Source of the DNA: Saccharothrix sp. NRRL B-16348
GTDB taxonomy: Bacteria; Actinomycetota; Actinomycetes; Mycobacteriales; Pseudonocardiaceae
NCBI RefSeq assembly: GCF_001280085.1
Contig: NZ_LGED01000091.1
Location: 1 to 64,000 of the forward strand
DNA length: 64,000 nt
Reading direction: 5' to 3'
Shown here one piece after another: positions 41,336 to 49,812 of the stretch. How positions within the stretch are numbered: the first letter of the stretch is position 1; every line of letters begins with the position of its first letter. Made by a program: the position numbers and the translations under genes. Under the pieces are notes generated by a model. It saw only the letters and a program-made list of their open reading frames with translations, had not been told where the DNA came from and ran no database searches.

Positions 41336-42322
41336 GTGACCGACGCCACGCACGCCGCGTTCGCACTCGCGCTGCACCGCGCGCTGCCCGCCGGCAACCG
41401 GTGCTGGTCGCCGTTCTCCGTGGCCGCGGCCCTGTGCCGGGCCGCGGACGTGGCGGGCGAGGACACCGCGCCCGCCGTGGCCGACGTGCTGCGCGCCGAC
41501 GTCGGGCGCACCGCGAAGCTGCTCGCCGTCGCGGCCGACGAGCCCGCCGTGACTTCGGCCGACACCATCTGGGTGGACCCGGCCGCGCCCGCCGCGAACC
41601 ACCCGGACGTGCGACGGCTCGCGTTGGACGAGCACGCGCACGTCGTGATCAACGAGGTGGTGCGCGAGCTGACCCGGGGCCTGGTCCCGCGGGCCGTTCC
41701 GCCCGGCGCCATCACGCCCGGCACGCTCGCCATCCTGGTCAACGCGCTGCACGCGAAGGGCGCGTGGGTGGAGGACTTCCCCGAGGACGACACGCGGCCC
41801 CGCAAGTTCCGCACGCCCTCGGGCAAGCGGATGGTGCCGACGATGCGCCGGGTCGGCACGTTCGGCCACGCCGCGCGGCACGGCTGGCAGTCCGTGCTGA
41901 TCCCGTGCGCAGAGGCGTTGGACGTCGTCGCCCTGCTGCCCGACCAACCCCTGGCGACCGCGGAACTCGACGGCGACGCGCTCGCCGACCTGGTCACGGG
42001 GGTGCGGTTCACCGAGGTCGACCTGCACCTGCCGAAGGTGGACCTGACGGAGGCCACGGAGCTGGCCGAGCCTTTGCGGGCGTTGGGTGCGGGACCGCTG
42101 TTCGACTCGTGGCTGCTGGTGGAGCAGGTGCTGCACCAGGCGAAGCTCGCGCTCGACGAGCACGGCGTCGAGGGCGCCGCGGCCACGTCGGCGATCGCCG
42201 CCATGGGCTGGCACGACCCGCGGGAAGCACTGGTGGTGCGGTTCGACCGGCCGTTCCTGCTGGTCGTGCGCCACCGGGGCACCGGTCTGCTGCTGTTCCT
42301 GGCCGAGGTGGTCGAGCCGTGA
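41336..42322 (+). CDS. Serpin-family protein
   Basis: 328 residues, shorter than the 370-400 of animal serpins. Serpin hallmarks: CWSPFSVAAAL, LAILVNALHAKGAWVEDFPEDDTRPRKFRT (the NAIYFKGxW/F helix-strand), LPKVDLTEATELAEPLRALG, the hinge DEHGVEGAAATSAIAAMG and the closing FDRPFLLVVRHRGTGLLLFLAEVVEP. Counting from the hinge, P1 is Gly or Met, not a basic residue. The hinge has small residues at P12-P9, as in inhibitory serpins. No signal peptide, so it should act inside the cell. GTG 41336 follows AGGGGG. Target protease unknown. Confidence 0.88.
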   Translation: MTDATHAAFALALHRALPAGNRCWSPFSVAAALCRAADVAGEDTAPAVADVLRADVGRTAKLLAVAADEPAVTSADTIWVDPAAPAANHPDVRRLALDEHAHVVINEVVRELTRGLVPRAVPPGAITPGTLAILVNALHAKGAWVEDFPEDDTRPRKFRTPSGKRMVPTMRRVGTFGHAARHGWQSVLIPCAEALDVVALLPDQPLATAELDGDALADLVTGVRFTEVDLHLPKVDLTEATELAEPLRALGAGPLFDSWLLVEQVLHQAKLALDEHGVEGAAATSAIAAMGWHDPREALVVRFDRPFLLVVRHRGTGLLLFLAEVVEP

Positions 42323-42327
42323 ACGCA

Positions 42328-42368
42328 CGACGCCGGGACGGCCCCTCGAAAGGGCTGTCCCGGCGTCG
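42328..42368. terminator. Strong hairpin between convergent serpin and moeZ
   Basis: CGACGCCGGGACGGCCC, seven-base loop CTCGAAA, GGGCTGTCCCGGCGTCG: 17-base arms with one G-T wobble. No T-run. It probably ends transcription in both directions. Confidence 0.8.
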
Positions 42369-42393
42369 GTCGTCAGCTCAGCGCGTCGTCAGC

Positions 42394-43566
42394 TCAGTAC
42401 GTCGGCAGCGAGGGATCGACCTCGCGGGCCCAGGCGAGCACGCCGCCGCCCACGTGCACGGCGTCCTTGAACCCGGCCTGGTGCAGCACCGCCAGCGCCT
42501 CGGCCGAGCGGGCGCCCGACTTGCAGTGCAGCACGACCTGCTTGTCCTGCGGCAGCTCCGCGAACGCCTCGCCCGACAGGATGCGGTCCTTCGGGATCAG
42601 CACCGAGCCCGGGATCTTCACGATCTCGTACTCGTGCGGCTCGCGGACGTCCACCAGCAGGAAGTCCTCGCCGCTCTCCTGCTTCTGCTTCAGCTCCAGC
42701 GGCGTGATCGTGTTGCCCGCGGCGGCCTGCTGCGCGTCGTCGGACACGACACCGCAGAACGCCTCGTAGTCGATCAGCTCGGTGATCTTCGGGCTCTCCG
42801 GGTCCTTGCGGATCTTGATCGTCCGGTAGGACATCTCCAGGGCGTCGTAGACCATGAGCCTGCCGAGCAGCGGGTCGCCGATGCCGGTCAGCAGCTTGAT
42901 CGCCTCGGTCACCATGATCGAGCCGATCGACGCGCACAGCACGCCCAGCACACCGCCCTCGGCGCACGACGGCACCATGCCGGGCGGCGGCGGCTCGGGG
43001 TAGAGGTCGCGGTAGTTCAGGCCCTGGCCGTTCGGCGCGTCCTCCCAGAACACGCTGACCTGGCCCTCGAACCGGAAGATCGAGCCCCACACGTACGGCT
43101 TGCCCAGCAGCACGGCCGCGTCGTTGACCAGGTACCGGGTGGCGAAGTTGTCCGTGCCGTCCAGGATCAGGTCGTAGTCGCGGAAGATGTCGAGCGCGTT
43201 CTCCGAGTTCAGGTGGGTCTGGTGCAGCACCACCTTCACGAACGGGTTGATCTCGGCCACCGAGTCCCGGGCCGACTCGGCCTTGGGCTTGCCGATGTCG
43301 GACTGACCGTGGATGACCTGGCGCTGGAGGTTCGACTCGTCGACGATGTCGAAGTCGATCACGCCCAGCGTGCCGACACCCGCCGCCGCGAGGTAGAGCA
43401 GGGCCGGGCTGCCCAGGCCACCCGCGCCGACGACCAGGACCTTCGCGTTCTTCAGCCGCTTCTGCCCGTCGACCCCGACGTCCGGGATGATCAGGTGGCG
43501 GCTGTAGCGCGCTACTTCTTCCTTGGTCAGCTCCGCTGCGGGCTCCACGAGCGGCGGAAGCGCCAT
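42394..43566 (-). CDS. moeZ: Adenylyltransferase/sulfurtransferase MoeZ
   Basis: 390 residues. MoeB/ThiF-type adenylation domain (VLVVGAGGLGSPALLYLAAAGVGTLGVIDFDIVDESNLQRQVIHG; DGTDNFATRYLVND) fused to a C-terminal rhodanese domain with active Cys in VLHCKSGARS. Activates the C-terminus of small sulfur carriers (MoaD, CysO, ThiS type) and transfers sulfur for molybdopterin, cysteine and thiamin synthesis. Useful here because the nitrate reductase needs molybdopterin. GAGGAGGACTCAG precedes ATG 43566. Ortholog of Rv3206c by order and domains. Confidence 0.94.
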   Translation of the reverse strand: MALPPLVEPAAELTKEEVARYSRHLIIPDVGVDGQKRLKNAKVLVVGAGGLGSPALLYLAAAGVGTLGVIDFDIVDESNLQRQVIHGQSDIGKPKAESARDSVAEINPFVKVVLHQTHLNSENALDIFRDYDLILDGTDNFATRYLVNDAAVLLGKPYVWGSIFRFEGQVSVFWEDAPNGQGLNYRDLYPEPPPPGMVPSCAEGGVLGVLCASIGSIMVTEAIKLLTGIGDPLLGRLMVYDALEMSYRTIKIRKDPESPKITELIDYEAFCGVVSDDAQQAAAGNTITPLELKQKQESGEDFLLVDVREPHEYEIVKIPGSVLIPKDRILSGEAFAELPQDKQVVLHCKSGARSAEALAVLHQAGFKDAVHVGGGVLAWAREVDPSLPTY

Positions 43567-43627
43567 CTGAGTCCTCCTCGACGAAACATGTCCTGTACCG
43601 ACGGACAACACCAGCCTGCCCGTCCGT

Positions 43628-43663
43628 CTTCCCCGATGGGAAGTCGTCCCAAGGCGCGGGACG
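43628..43663 (-). terminator. Two adjacent hairpins after the DUF3152 gene
   Basis: CTTCCC-CGAT-GGGAAG (43628-43643) and CGTCCC-AAGGCGC-GGGACG (43645-43663), just past the DUF3152 stop and upstream of moeZ. No T-run. Confidence 0.45.
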
Positions 43664-43669
43664 CCTCTC

Positions 43670-44698
43670 TTACTGCGGCGCGACGGGGAATGGGTTGGGC
43701 GTGCACACCAGGCCGTTGGCCTCCACCGCGTACCGGTTGGAGGAGTCGACCGAGTTGAGCTGGGCGACGTAGTCGTTGGCCACCCCGAACGACTGCTGCA
43801 TCATCACCGGCGCGGCCTTGCCGTTCTCCTTGCAGCCCTCGTGCGGGTTCTTCAGCACGTGGCCGACCTCGTGGTTGATCGCGTAGGTCCGGTAGGCGCT
43901 GATGTCGTTGCCGTAGACCTTGCCGCCGCGCACCCACCGGGCGGTGTTGATGATGACCCGCTTGGTGCCCTGGTGCCAGCACGACGACTCGAACTGGATC
44001 TGGAACCCGCACAGGGCGTGCGTGGTGGCGGTGGTGGTCAAGCTCACCGTGAAGTCGACCGGTTCGGTGTCGACGCGCTGCATCGACGCCTCGCCCGTGC
44101 CGATCCAGCTGCGCGGGTCGGCCAGGATCCCGTCGACCGTGCGGGCGAACGCGCCGCGGTCGTCGTTGTAGTCGGCCGGCTCGACGCCGTCCTCGATGGC
44201 GATCGCGTACCGGTAGAGCTTGCCGCCCGTGCCGACCTGCGGTGTCGTGCCCGGCACCACGGCGAACGTGCCCGCGCCCTGCTCGGAGAACTTCGGCCCC
44301 TCCGGCAGCTGCGCGGTGGGGAAGTTCTTCAGGTCGATGTCGATCGGCGGCTTCTCGGTCGCGTCGGGCGGCCCGGTGGTGGTCGGCGCCGCGGACACGT
44401 CGGTGGTGGGGTTCGTCTCGCCGCCGGCGGACGTCGACGGCGCGGCGGTGTCCAGCACGACCAGCGCGGTGAGCACGAGCAGCACGGGAATGGCGTAGAT
44501 CCGCCAGCCGTAGCCCGCGATCAGGCCCTTCATCCCCCGGCGCCGCTTGCGGCGCCTCCGGCCGGCCGGTTCCCAGGCCGCGGCCAGCGGCTCGGCGCCG
44601 GTGCGGCGCGTGCCGCGGCGGTAGCGGTCTTCGGACAGCGGCGGCCGGTCATCAGACGACGGCGCCGTGTCACGCGCGCCCTGCGACGTCCGGTTCAC
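43670..44698 (-). CDS. DUF3152 membrane-anchored metzincin-like protein
   Basis: 342 residues. Basic cytoplasmic N-terminus (GRRRRKRRRGMKG), one helix (WRIYAIPVLLVLTALVVLD), a Thr/Pro linker, then an extracytoplasmic domain with HEVGHVLKNPHEGC, an HExGHx5H zinc motif like metzincins. Two Cys pairs may form disulfides. DUF3152 has no known substrate. Ortholog of Rv3207c by position between MoeZ and TetR. GTG 44698. Confidence 0.88.
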   Translation of the reverse strand: MNRTSQGARDTAPSSDDRPPLSEDRYRRGTRRTGAEPLAAAWEPAGRRRRKRRRGMKGLIAGYGWRIYAIPVLLVLTALVVLDTAAPSTSAGGETNPTTDVSAAPTTTGPPDATEKPPIDIDLKNFPTAQLPEGPKFSEQGAGTFAVVPGTTPQVGTGGKLYRYAIAIEDGVEPADYNDDRGAFARTVDGILADPRSWIGTGEASMQRVDTEPVDFTVSLTTTATTHALCGFQIQFESSCWHQGTKRVIINTARWVRGGKVYGNDISAYRTYAINHEVGHVLKNPHEGCKENGKAAPVMMQQSFGVANDYVAQLNSVDSSNRYAVEANGLVCTPNPFPVAPQ

Positions 44699-44780
44699 GC
44701 CAACCAGGGTGCCACAACCGCACCCCGGCGGCGGACTCCAGGTGACCTGCGCGTCACCGGTCGGCGGAACCGGTCACGGG

Positions 44781-45767
44781 TCACCACGCCTGCCGCTCGA
44801 CCGCCTCCCACATGCCCGCCACGGCCCGCGCGACGGACACCGGCCGTTCCATCTGGGCCACGTGCCCGGTGCGCGGCAGCACGAGCAGCCGGCCGCGCGG
44901 GATGAGCCTCGCCACCCGCGGCGCCTTGCGCACGCTGACCAGCCGGTCCTCCGTGCCCCACACGACCAGCGTCGGCGCGGTGATCCGCGGCGGCAGCAGC
45001 CACATCGACCTCGACCTCGGCACCAGCCACGAGCGGATCAGGTCGACGGTGCTGGCGCTGAGCGCGTTGCCCGCCCACGCCTGCGCGGACCGCTCGGTGT
45101 ACTCCCGCTCGCTCTGCTCGATCCGGTTCGCCGGCACCGAGTGGGGTTCGGCGAAGCACAGCCGCAGCATCTGGTGCGTGCGCTCACGCGGCGTCATCGC
45201 GGCCAGCTGCGCCTGCATCCGCGGGCCCACCACCGGCAGGAACGCCAGCGGCAGCCGCCGGTCCGACACCCGGCGCAGGCTCGGCCGCAGGTCCGGCACG
45301 GCGGGCGAGACCAGGGTGAGGGTGCGCACCAGGTCGGGCCGGGTGGCGGCGACGATCAACGTGATCGCGCCGCCCATGGAGTTGCCGAACAGGTGCACCG
45401 GGCCGGGACCGAGGGACTCGACGTACTCGATGACGACCCGCGCGTGCGTGAGCATCCGGAAGTCGTAGCCGTCGATCGGCTCGGAGCGGCCGAACCCGGG
45501 CAGGTCCAGCGCGTGGCCCTCGACGTGCTCGCGCAGCTGCGCGGCCAGGTCCGTCCAGTTCGTCGCCGAACCGCCCAGCCCGTGCACGTACACCGCCCTC
45601 GACCCGGCCGGCCCCGGCGTGCGGCGGACGTGCACGCTGTGCCCGCCCACCTCGACGTAGTCACCAGGCCACGGCTGGATCGTTGTGTCCAGCGGAGGCA
45701 GCGGCGCGGTGGACAGGGGCACGTGGGTGATGGCGGTCCGGCGGGCCTCCAGCGTCTCGGTCACCAC
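44781..45767 (-). CDS. Alpha/beta hydrolase
   Basis: 328 residues. Oxyanion HGLGG, nucleophile elbow GNSMGG, acid in VVWGTEDRLV and His in LPRTGHVAQMERP: a full catalytic triad. No signal peptide. The start is one of two adjacent GTG codons (45767, 45764). Divergent from the TetR gene, 135 bp away. Substrate cannot be told; a lipase/esterase or C-C hydrolase is possible. Confidence 0.9.
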   Translation of the reverse strand: MVTETLEARRTAITHVPLSTAPLPPLDTTIQPWPGDYVEVGGHSVHVRRTPGPAGSRAVYVHGLGGSATNWTDLAAQLREHVEGHALDLPGFGRSEPIDGYDFRMLTHARVVIEYVESLGPGPVHLFGNSMGGAITLIVAATRPDLVRTLTLVSPAVPDLRPSLRRVSDRRLPLAFLPVVGPRMQAQLAAMTPRERTHQMLRLCFAEPHSVPANRIEQSEREYTERSAQAWAGNALSASTVDLIRSWLVPRSRSMWLLPPRITAPTLVVWGTEDRLVSVRKAPRVARLIPRGRLLVLPRTGHVAQMERPVSVARAVAGMWEAVERQAW

Positions 45768-45816
45768 CCCAGGATGCCTGGCCGGGCGTCCTACGAAACG
45801 AGAAGCTTTCCCGGAA

Positions 45817-45838
45817 CGCTGCTACCAGCGAGTAAGGT
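45817..45838 (+). promoter_or_regulatory. Promoter and palindrome of the TetR gene at 45903
   Basis: CGCTG-CTAC-CAGCG (45817-45830) directly precedes TAAGGT (45833-45838), a plausible -10; the start codon is 64 bp on. The palindrome may be the TetR autoregulatory site. Confidence 0.35.
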
Positions 45839-45902
45839 TGCCGGCGAGCCGGAAGGGCAACCCCTTTCCCGGTTGCGAAGTGATTGGTTGGCTGGAGGCA
45901 CC

Positions 45903-46550
45903 ATGACGGAGACGGCCCAGACTGCGGTCGGGCACCACGGCGGCGCGGCGGGGCGGGGTGTACGGCTCCCGCGGACCGCTCGACGTGCCCAGTTGCTGGC
46001 CGCGGCGCAGGACGTGTTCGTGACCAACGGCTACCACGCCGCCGCGATGGACGAGATCGCGGAACGCGCGGGGGTCAGCAAACCGGTCCTCTACCAGCAC
46101 TTCCCCGGCAAGCTCGAGCTGTACATGGCGCTGCTGGAGTCCCACGTGGACGAGCTGGTGAACCGCGTGCGCGGCGCGCTGGCGTCCACGACGGACAACA
46201 AGCAGCGGGTGAAGGCCGCGGTCGCCGCGTTCTACGACTTCGTGGACGGCGAGGGCCAGGCGTTCCGGATGGTGTTCGAGTCGGACCTGCGCGGCGAGCC
46301 GGCGGTGGCCCGTGCCGTGGAGCGGGCGACGACGGACAGCGTGGAGGCCATCACCGACACGATCACCGCCGACGCGGGCCTCGACGAGCACCGCGCGCGG
46401 CTGCTCGCGGTGGGCCTGGTGGGGTTGTCGCAAGTCACGGCACGCGCGTGGCTGGCGGACGACCGGAAGCTCGCGAAGGAAGACGCGGTCGCGCTGATCT
46501 CGAACCTCGCCTGGCGGGGCATCGGCGGCGGCTTCCCGCTCCAGCACTGA
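45903..46550 (+). CDS. TetR-family transcriptional regulator (Rv3208-like)
   Basis: 215 residues. HTH RRAQLLAAAQDVFVTNGYHAAAMDEIAERAGVSKPVLYQHFPGKLELYMALLESHVDEL, followed by a helical ligand-binding domain. ATG 45903 follows GGAGGCACC. Gene order (MoeZ, DUF3152, TetR, then DUF3107 and a ferritin-like gene) matches Rv3206c-Rv3210c in M. tuberculosis. Divergent from an alpha/beta hydrolase that it may regulate. Ligand unknown. Confidence 0.92.
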   Translation: MTETAQTAVGHHGGAAGRGVRLPRTARRAQLLAAAQDVFVTNGYHAAAMDEIAERAGVSKPVLYQHFPGKLELYMALLESHVDELVNRVRGALASTTDNKQRVKAAVAAFYDFVDGEGQAFRMVFESDLRGEPAVARAVERATTDSVEAITDTITADAGLDEHRARLLAVGLVGLSQVTARAWLADDRKLAKEDAVALISNLAWRGIGGGFPLQH

Positions 46551-46600
46551 GCCCGTTCCACCAGCCCCGGCGTGGCGTGGTGGTCAAGTTCGAGCACACG

Positions 46601-46640
46601 CGCCGGTGAGGGCCGCCCCCGACGGCGGCCCTCACCGGCG
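46601..46640 (+). terminator. Strong hairpin terminator after TetR
   Basis: CGCCGGTGAGGGCCGCC, loop CCCGAC, GGCGGCCCTCACCGGCG: perfect 17-base arms 50 bp after the stop. No T-run, as is common in actinobacteria. Confidence 0.85.
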
Positions 46641-46658
46641 ATCACCCGCCGCGCCGAG

Positions 46659-46687
46659 TTGTCCACAGGCTCACCCAGTTGTCCACA
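46659..46687 (+). promoter_or_regulatory. Two DnaA-box-like sites
   Basis: TTGTCCACA at 46659 and again at 46679, same orientation, 20 bp apart (two helical turns), each followed by GG. This is the Streptomyces-type DnaA box. They lie in the 276-bp gap between terminators, with no gene. Confidence 0.55.
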
Positions 46688-46738
46688 GGGTGGTCGTGGA
46701 CGCGCGGAGGTTGTCGGTGGTTGCCGGCAGGATCAACT

Positions 46739-46768
46739 CAAGGGTTCCCCTTCGCGGGGGGACCCTTG
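46739..46768 (-). terminator. Hairpin downstream of the 46827 hydrolase gene
   Basis: CAAGGGTTCCCC, loop TTCGCG, GGGGGACCCTTG: 12-base arms with one G-T wobble, 59 bp past the stop of the minus-strand hydrolase. Confidence 0.65.
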
Positions 46769-46826
46769 GTTGACGGCGGCGGTCCACCGGTTCGCCACGG
46801 CGGCCGCGCCGCCGTGACCCAAGAGG

Positions 46827-47711
46827 TCACCGCAGCAGCGCGGTGATGTGCGCGGTGACCTCTTCCGCCCTTTCCAGGGGCAGCATGTGGCCGGCGCCCA
46901 GGTGGATCACCAGCTCGGCGTGCGGCAGCTCGTCCGCCAGCACCCGCGCGTGCCGCAACGGCGTCAGCCGGTCCTCCGCGCCCGCCAGCACGACGGCCCG
47001 GATCCCCGCCAGCCCGGCCAGCGCCGCACGCCGGTCGTGCCCGTCCAGCGAGTCGCGGAACCCGACCATGCTCACCGGGTGGCACCGGCCGACCATCGCG
47101 GCGGTCAGCGCGACGTCCCGCCACGACGGCCGCTTGCCGAACAGCAGCCACCGCAGCCCCGGCCGGGCCACGTCGGTGCGCTTGAGCAGCTCGGCCCGTC
47201 GCAACCGGGCGATCCGCCGGTTGACCGCCTTCTCCCCCGCCACGAACGCCCGGCCGACCGGCCCCGGCAGCCCCAGCGTCGACCCGGCGAGGTCACCCGA
47301 AGAGGTGGCGACCAGGACGACGCCGTCGACGCGGTCGAGCAGCGAGGGGTGCTGCTCGGCCAACGCCATGATCGTCATGCCGCCCATCGAGTGCCCGGCG
47401 AGCACGAGCCGGCCGGTCGGCACGAGGGCCGCGACCAACTCGGCCAGGTCGTCCGCGCAGCGCGCGATGGTGGCCGTCCCCGGGAGCGCGGGCGCCGAGC
47501 CGCCGTGACCCCGGTGGTCGTACCGCAGCACCCGGCCCGGCAGCCCGGCCGCCACCGGGTCCCACGACGTGTGGTCCAACGTCCAGCCGTGCAGCAGCAC
47601 GGTGGTCACCCCGGCGTCCCGCGGCCCGGTGTCCACGACGTGCAGCGCCGTGCCGTCGGACGTCACGAACCGCTGGTCGACCTCCCGCGGCGCGGCAGCC
47701 CGGGCCCTCAT
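46827..47711 (-). CDS. Alpha/beta hydrolase coupled to the AurF-type oxygenase
   Basis: 294 residues. Oxyanion LHGWTLDH, nucleophile elbow GHSMGG, acid AGAEDRLTP, His GAGHMLPLER. ATG 47711 overlaps the oxygenase stop (ATGA), so the two are co-translated and probably act in one pathway. The GTG at 47735 in the same frame lies inside the upstream gene and is less likely. No signal peptide. Confidence 0.88.
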   Translation of the reverse strand: MRARAAAPREVDQRFVTSDGTALHVVDTGPRDAGVTTVLLHGWTLDHTSWDPVAAGLPGRVLRYDHRGHGGSAPALPGTATIARCADDLAELVAALVPTGRLVLAGHSMGGMTIMALAEQHPSLLDRVDGVVLVATSSGDLAGSTLGLPGPVGRAFVAGEKAVNRRIARLRRAELLKRTDVARPGLRWLLFGKRPSWRDVALTAAMVGRCHPVSMVGFRDSLDGHDRRAALAGLAGIRAVVLAGAEDRLTPLRHARVLADELPHAELVIHLGAGHMLPLERAEEVTAHITALLR

Positions 47712-48607
47712 CCGAGCAGGAACGAGCGGCGCCACGCGCGCATGCCCGGCTTGCCGACCAGCCCGACCTCGTCCAGGAACTTCATGATCCGCTCACCCGA
47801 CCAGCGGATGCTCTCCCGCCAGTGCGGGTTGGTCAGCGCGGCCTTGTGCGCCTGGTCCTTGTCCAGCCCCACGGCCGCGTACACCTCCGGGTTGATCAGC
47901 GACCGGGTGATGAACATGGACGTGGTCGCGATCAGCCACCGCTGGTAGGGCAGCTCCTTCTTGGTCAACGTCTCCATGCCGCGCACGACCTCCTCCCGCG
48001 CGAACCGCACGTGCCGGGCCTCTTCGAGCACGTGGATCCGGTTGACCATGCGCACCAGCGGCTGCACGGTCTCGTCGGCCATCGTCTCGCGCTGCAACCG
48101 GTCCAGGATCTCCTCGGCGACCAGGATCGACCCGTACAGCGCGGGCCCGTAGCCGATCACCGGCAGCAGCTTGCCCAGCTGGTAGGTGTGCTGGCGGGGG
48201 CCGTAGGGCGGGCAGCCGATCGTCTCGACCATGCGGGCGAACATCGTCGAGTGCCGGCACTCGTCGGCGACCTCGGTCAGCGCGTACTGCGCGTGCTTGG
48301 TCGTCGGGTCCGAGCGGTAGACCTCCTTGAGCAGCATCTGCATCAGCAGGATCTCGAACCACAGGCCGACGCTGGCCACGCTCGCGACCTCGTGCCGGGA
48401 CAGGTCGACGCGCTGCTCCGGGCTCATCCGGTCCCACAGTTCGGTGCCGTACAGCGAGCACCGGTGCTCCGGCGTGTACCGCAGGCCGTCGACCAGGGGC
48501 GCGGACCAGTCGATGTCGACCTCGGGGTCGTAGAACTTGTCGGCCGAGGAGTTGAGCAGACGTTCGGCGGTCTTCTCGCGATCCGCGACCTTCAAGGCCT
48601 TAGTCAT
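47708..48607 (-). CDS. AurF-type diiron oxygenase
   Basis: 299 residues, all helical. Carboxylate/His ligand motifs EVADECRHSTMFAR and EEARHVRFAREEV, with an earlier Glu in the GLWFEILLMQML helix, fit the AurF (p-aminobenzoate N-oxygenase) family of ferritin-like diiron enzymes. Members oxidise aryl-amines or other small substrates; no biosynthetic cluster is adjacent, so the substrate is open. GGGAGGGACC precedes ATG 48607. Divergent from a TetR gene with a perfect palindrome between. Forms an operon with the hydrolase. Confidence 0.88.
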   Translation of the reverse strand: MTKALKVADREKTAERLLNSSADKFYDPEVDIDWSAPLVDGLRYTPEHRCSLYGTELWDRMSPEQRVDLSRHEVASVASVGLWFEILLMQMLLKEVYRSDPTTKHAQYALTEVADECRHSTMFARMVETIGCPPYGPRQHTYQLGKLLPVIGYGPALYGSILVAEEILDRLQRETMADETVQPLVRMVNRIHVLEEARHVRFAREEVVRGMETLTKKELPYQRWLIATTSMFITRSLINPEVYAAVGLDKDQAHKAALTNPHWRESIRWSGERIMKFLDEVGLVGKPGMRAWRRSFLLG

Positions 48608-48640
48608 CGGTGGTCCCTCCCGGGGCGCATTTATCTGTAA

Positions 48641-48669
48641 CTTGAGGTAACGGTTACTTCTGGTAGCGT
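48641..48669 (+). promoter_or_regulatory. TetR promoter with GTAAC-G-GTTAC operator
   Basis: CTTGAG (48641), 17 bp, TAGCGT (48664), seven bases, ATG 48677. The spacer holds a perfect palindrome GTAACGGTTAC (48647-48657); a further GTAAC at 48637 is in direct orientation. This can control both the TetR gene and the divergent AurF operon. Confidence 0.65.
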
Positions 48670-48676
48670 GCGTCAC

Positions 48677-49411
48677 ATGGCTCGAACTGTCAAGGGCGGA
48701 ACCGACGCCCGCCGGGAACGGTGGAAGGGGCACCGCGAGGCGCGGCGCGCCGAATTCGTGGAGGCCACCATCCGCGCCGTCGCCAAGCACGGCCCGGACG
48801 TGGGCATGGACGAGATCGCCGCCGAGGCGGGCGTCAGCAAGCCGGTGCTCTACCGGCACTTCGCCGACAAGTCCGACCTGTACCTCGCCGTCGGCCGGCG
48901 CGGCACCGAGATGCTCATGGACAGGATGGGGCCCGCGATCGAGCTCGACGCCCCGGTCCGCCCCCGCATCCAGGGCATCGTCGACGCGTACCTGTCCGTG
49001 ATCGAGGAGCACCCCAACCTGTACCGGTTCGTGGTGCGCAAGTCGTTCACCGACCGGCCGGTCGAGCAGGACGTGGTCAACGAGGACAAGCAGCTGATCG
49101 CGGCGGCCCTGGCCCGGCTGCTCGGCGACTACCTGCGCGCGTTCGACATGGACTCCGGCGGCGCCGAGCCGTGGGCGCACGCGCTGGTCGGCATGGTGCA
49201 GAACGCCGGCGACTGGTGGCTCGACCGGCAGTCCATGACGCGGGCGAGCCTGAGCGACTACCTGACCACGATCATCTGGCACGCCATCGACGGCCTGCTC
49301 CGCTCCGCGGGCGTGGCGCTCGACCCGGACGCGCCGCTGACCACCGATCTCGCCGGTGGCGACCGGCACGAAGGACCCCGGCTGCGGGTCGTCGACGTCG
49401 AGGAGGCGTGA
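48677..49411 (+). CDS. TetR-family transcriptional regulator of the AurF locus
   Basis: 244 residues from ATG 48677, chosen because TAGCGT lies seven bases upstream (GTG 48668 is the alternative). HTH EATIRAVAKHGPDVGMDEIAAEAGVSKPVLYRHFADKSDLYLAV, then a C-terminal domain with WALVGMVQNAGDWWL-type helices. Divergent from the diiron oxygenase; overlaps the DUF4873 gene by one base (TGATG). Likely repressor of both sides through the palindrome in its promoter. Confidence 0.9.
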   Translation: MARTVKGGTDARRERWKGHREARRAEFVEATIRAVAKHGPDVGMDEIAAEAGVSKPVLYRHFADKSDLYLAVGRRGTEMLMDRMGPAIELDAPVRPRIQGIVDAYLSVIEEHPNLYRFVVRKSFTDRPVEQDVVNEDKQLIAAALARLLGDYLRAFDMDSGGAEPWAHALVGMVQNAGDWWLDRQSMTRASLSDYLTTIIWHAIDGLLRSAGVALDPDAPLTTDLAGGDRHEGPRLRVVDVEEA

Positions 49412-49713
49412 TGTCCGAAGAGCACGAGCACGGCGAAGAGGGCTACACCGGCACGGCCGTGCTGGTGTTCGACCAGCGGGAGGTGCCGGTCAGCGTCGAG
49501 CTGCGCGGCTACTTCCAGCCCATCGACGGCCGCTACCACTGGTACGGCCGGGTCGGCGCGAACGACCAGGTCACCGAGCTGGTGGAGGGCGGTGCGCGGA
49601 CCGCGCTGCTGCGCACACCCGACGGCTCGGCGACCGGGTCGCTCACCGACCCCGACCCCTGGCGGCGCTACCGCGTGGCGGGCATCTCCACCCCGCCGTT
49701 CACGGTGGGCTGA
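49411..49713 (+). CDS. DUF4873-like small protein
   Basis: 100 residues, mostly beta: YTGTAVLVFDQREVPVSVELRGYFQPIDGRYHWYGRVGAND ... GSLTDPDPWRRYRVAGISTPPF. Matches the DUF4873 domain also found fused to flavin monooxygenases in actinobacteria. The pairing with an AurF-type oxygenase, a hydrolase and a TetR regulator suggests a shared pathway (inference). Start overlaps the TetR stop (TGATG). Confidence 0.78.
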   Translation: MSEEHEHGEEGYTGTAVLVFDQREVPVSVELRGYFQPIDGRYHWYGRVGANDQVTELVEGGARTALLRTPDGSATGSLTDPDPWRRYRVAGISTPPFTVG

Positions 49714-49733
49714 CCAGGGCCGGAAACGCGAAA

Positions 49734-49755
49734 GGGGCACCCGATCGGGTGCCCC
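49734..49755. terminator. Palindromic hairpin terminator
   Basis: GGGGCACCCGA-TCGGGTGCCCC, a perfect 22-bp palindrome between the convergent DUF4873 and DUF3107 genes, preceded by AAA and followed by TACT. Confidence 0.75.
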
Positions 49756-49812
49756 TACTCGTGCCCGGTCGCCCGGACCCGAAGTTCGCTCGGCTGCGCG
49801 CCGCGCGCACGC

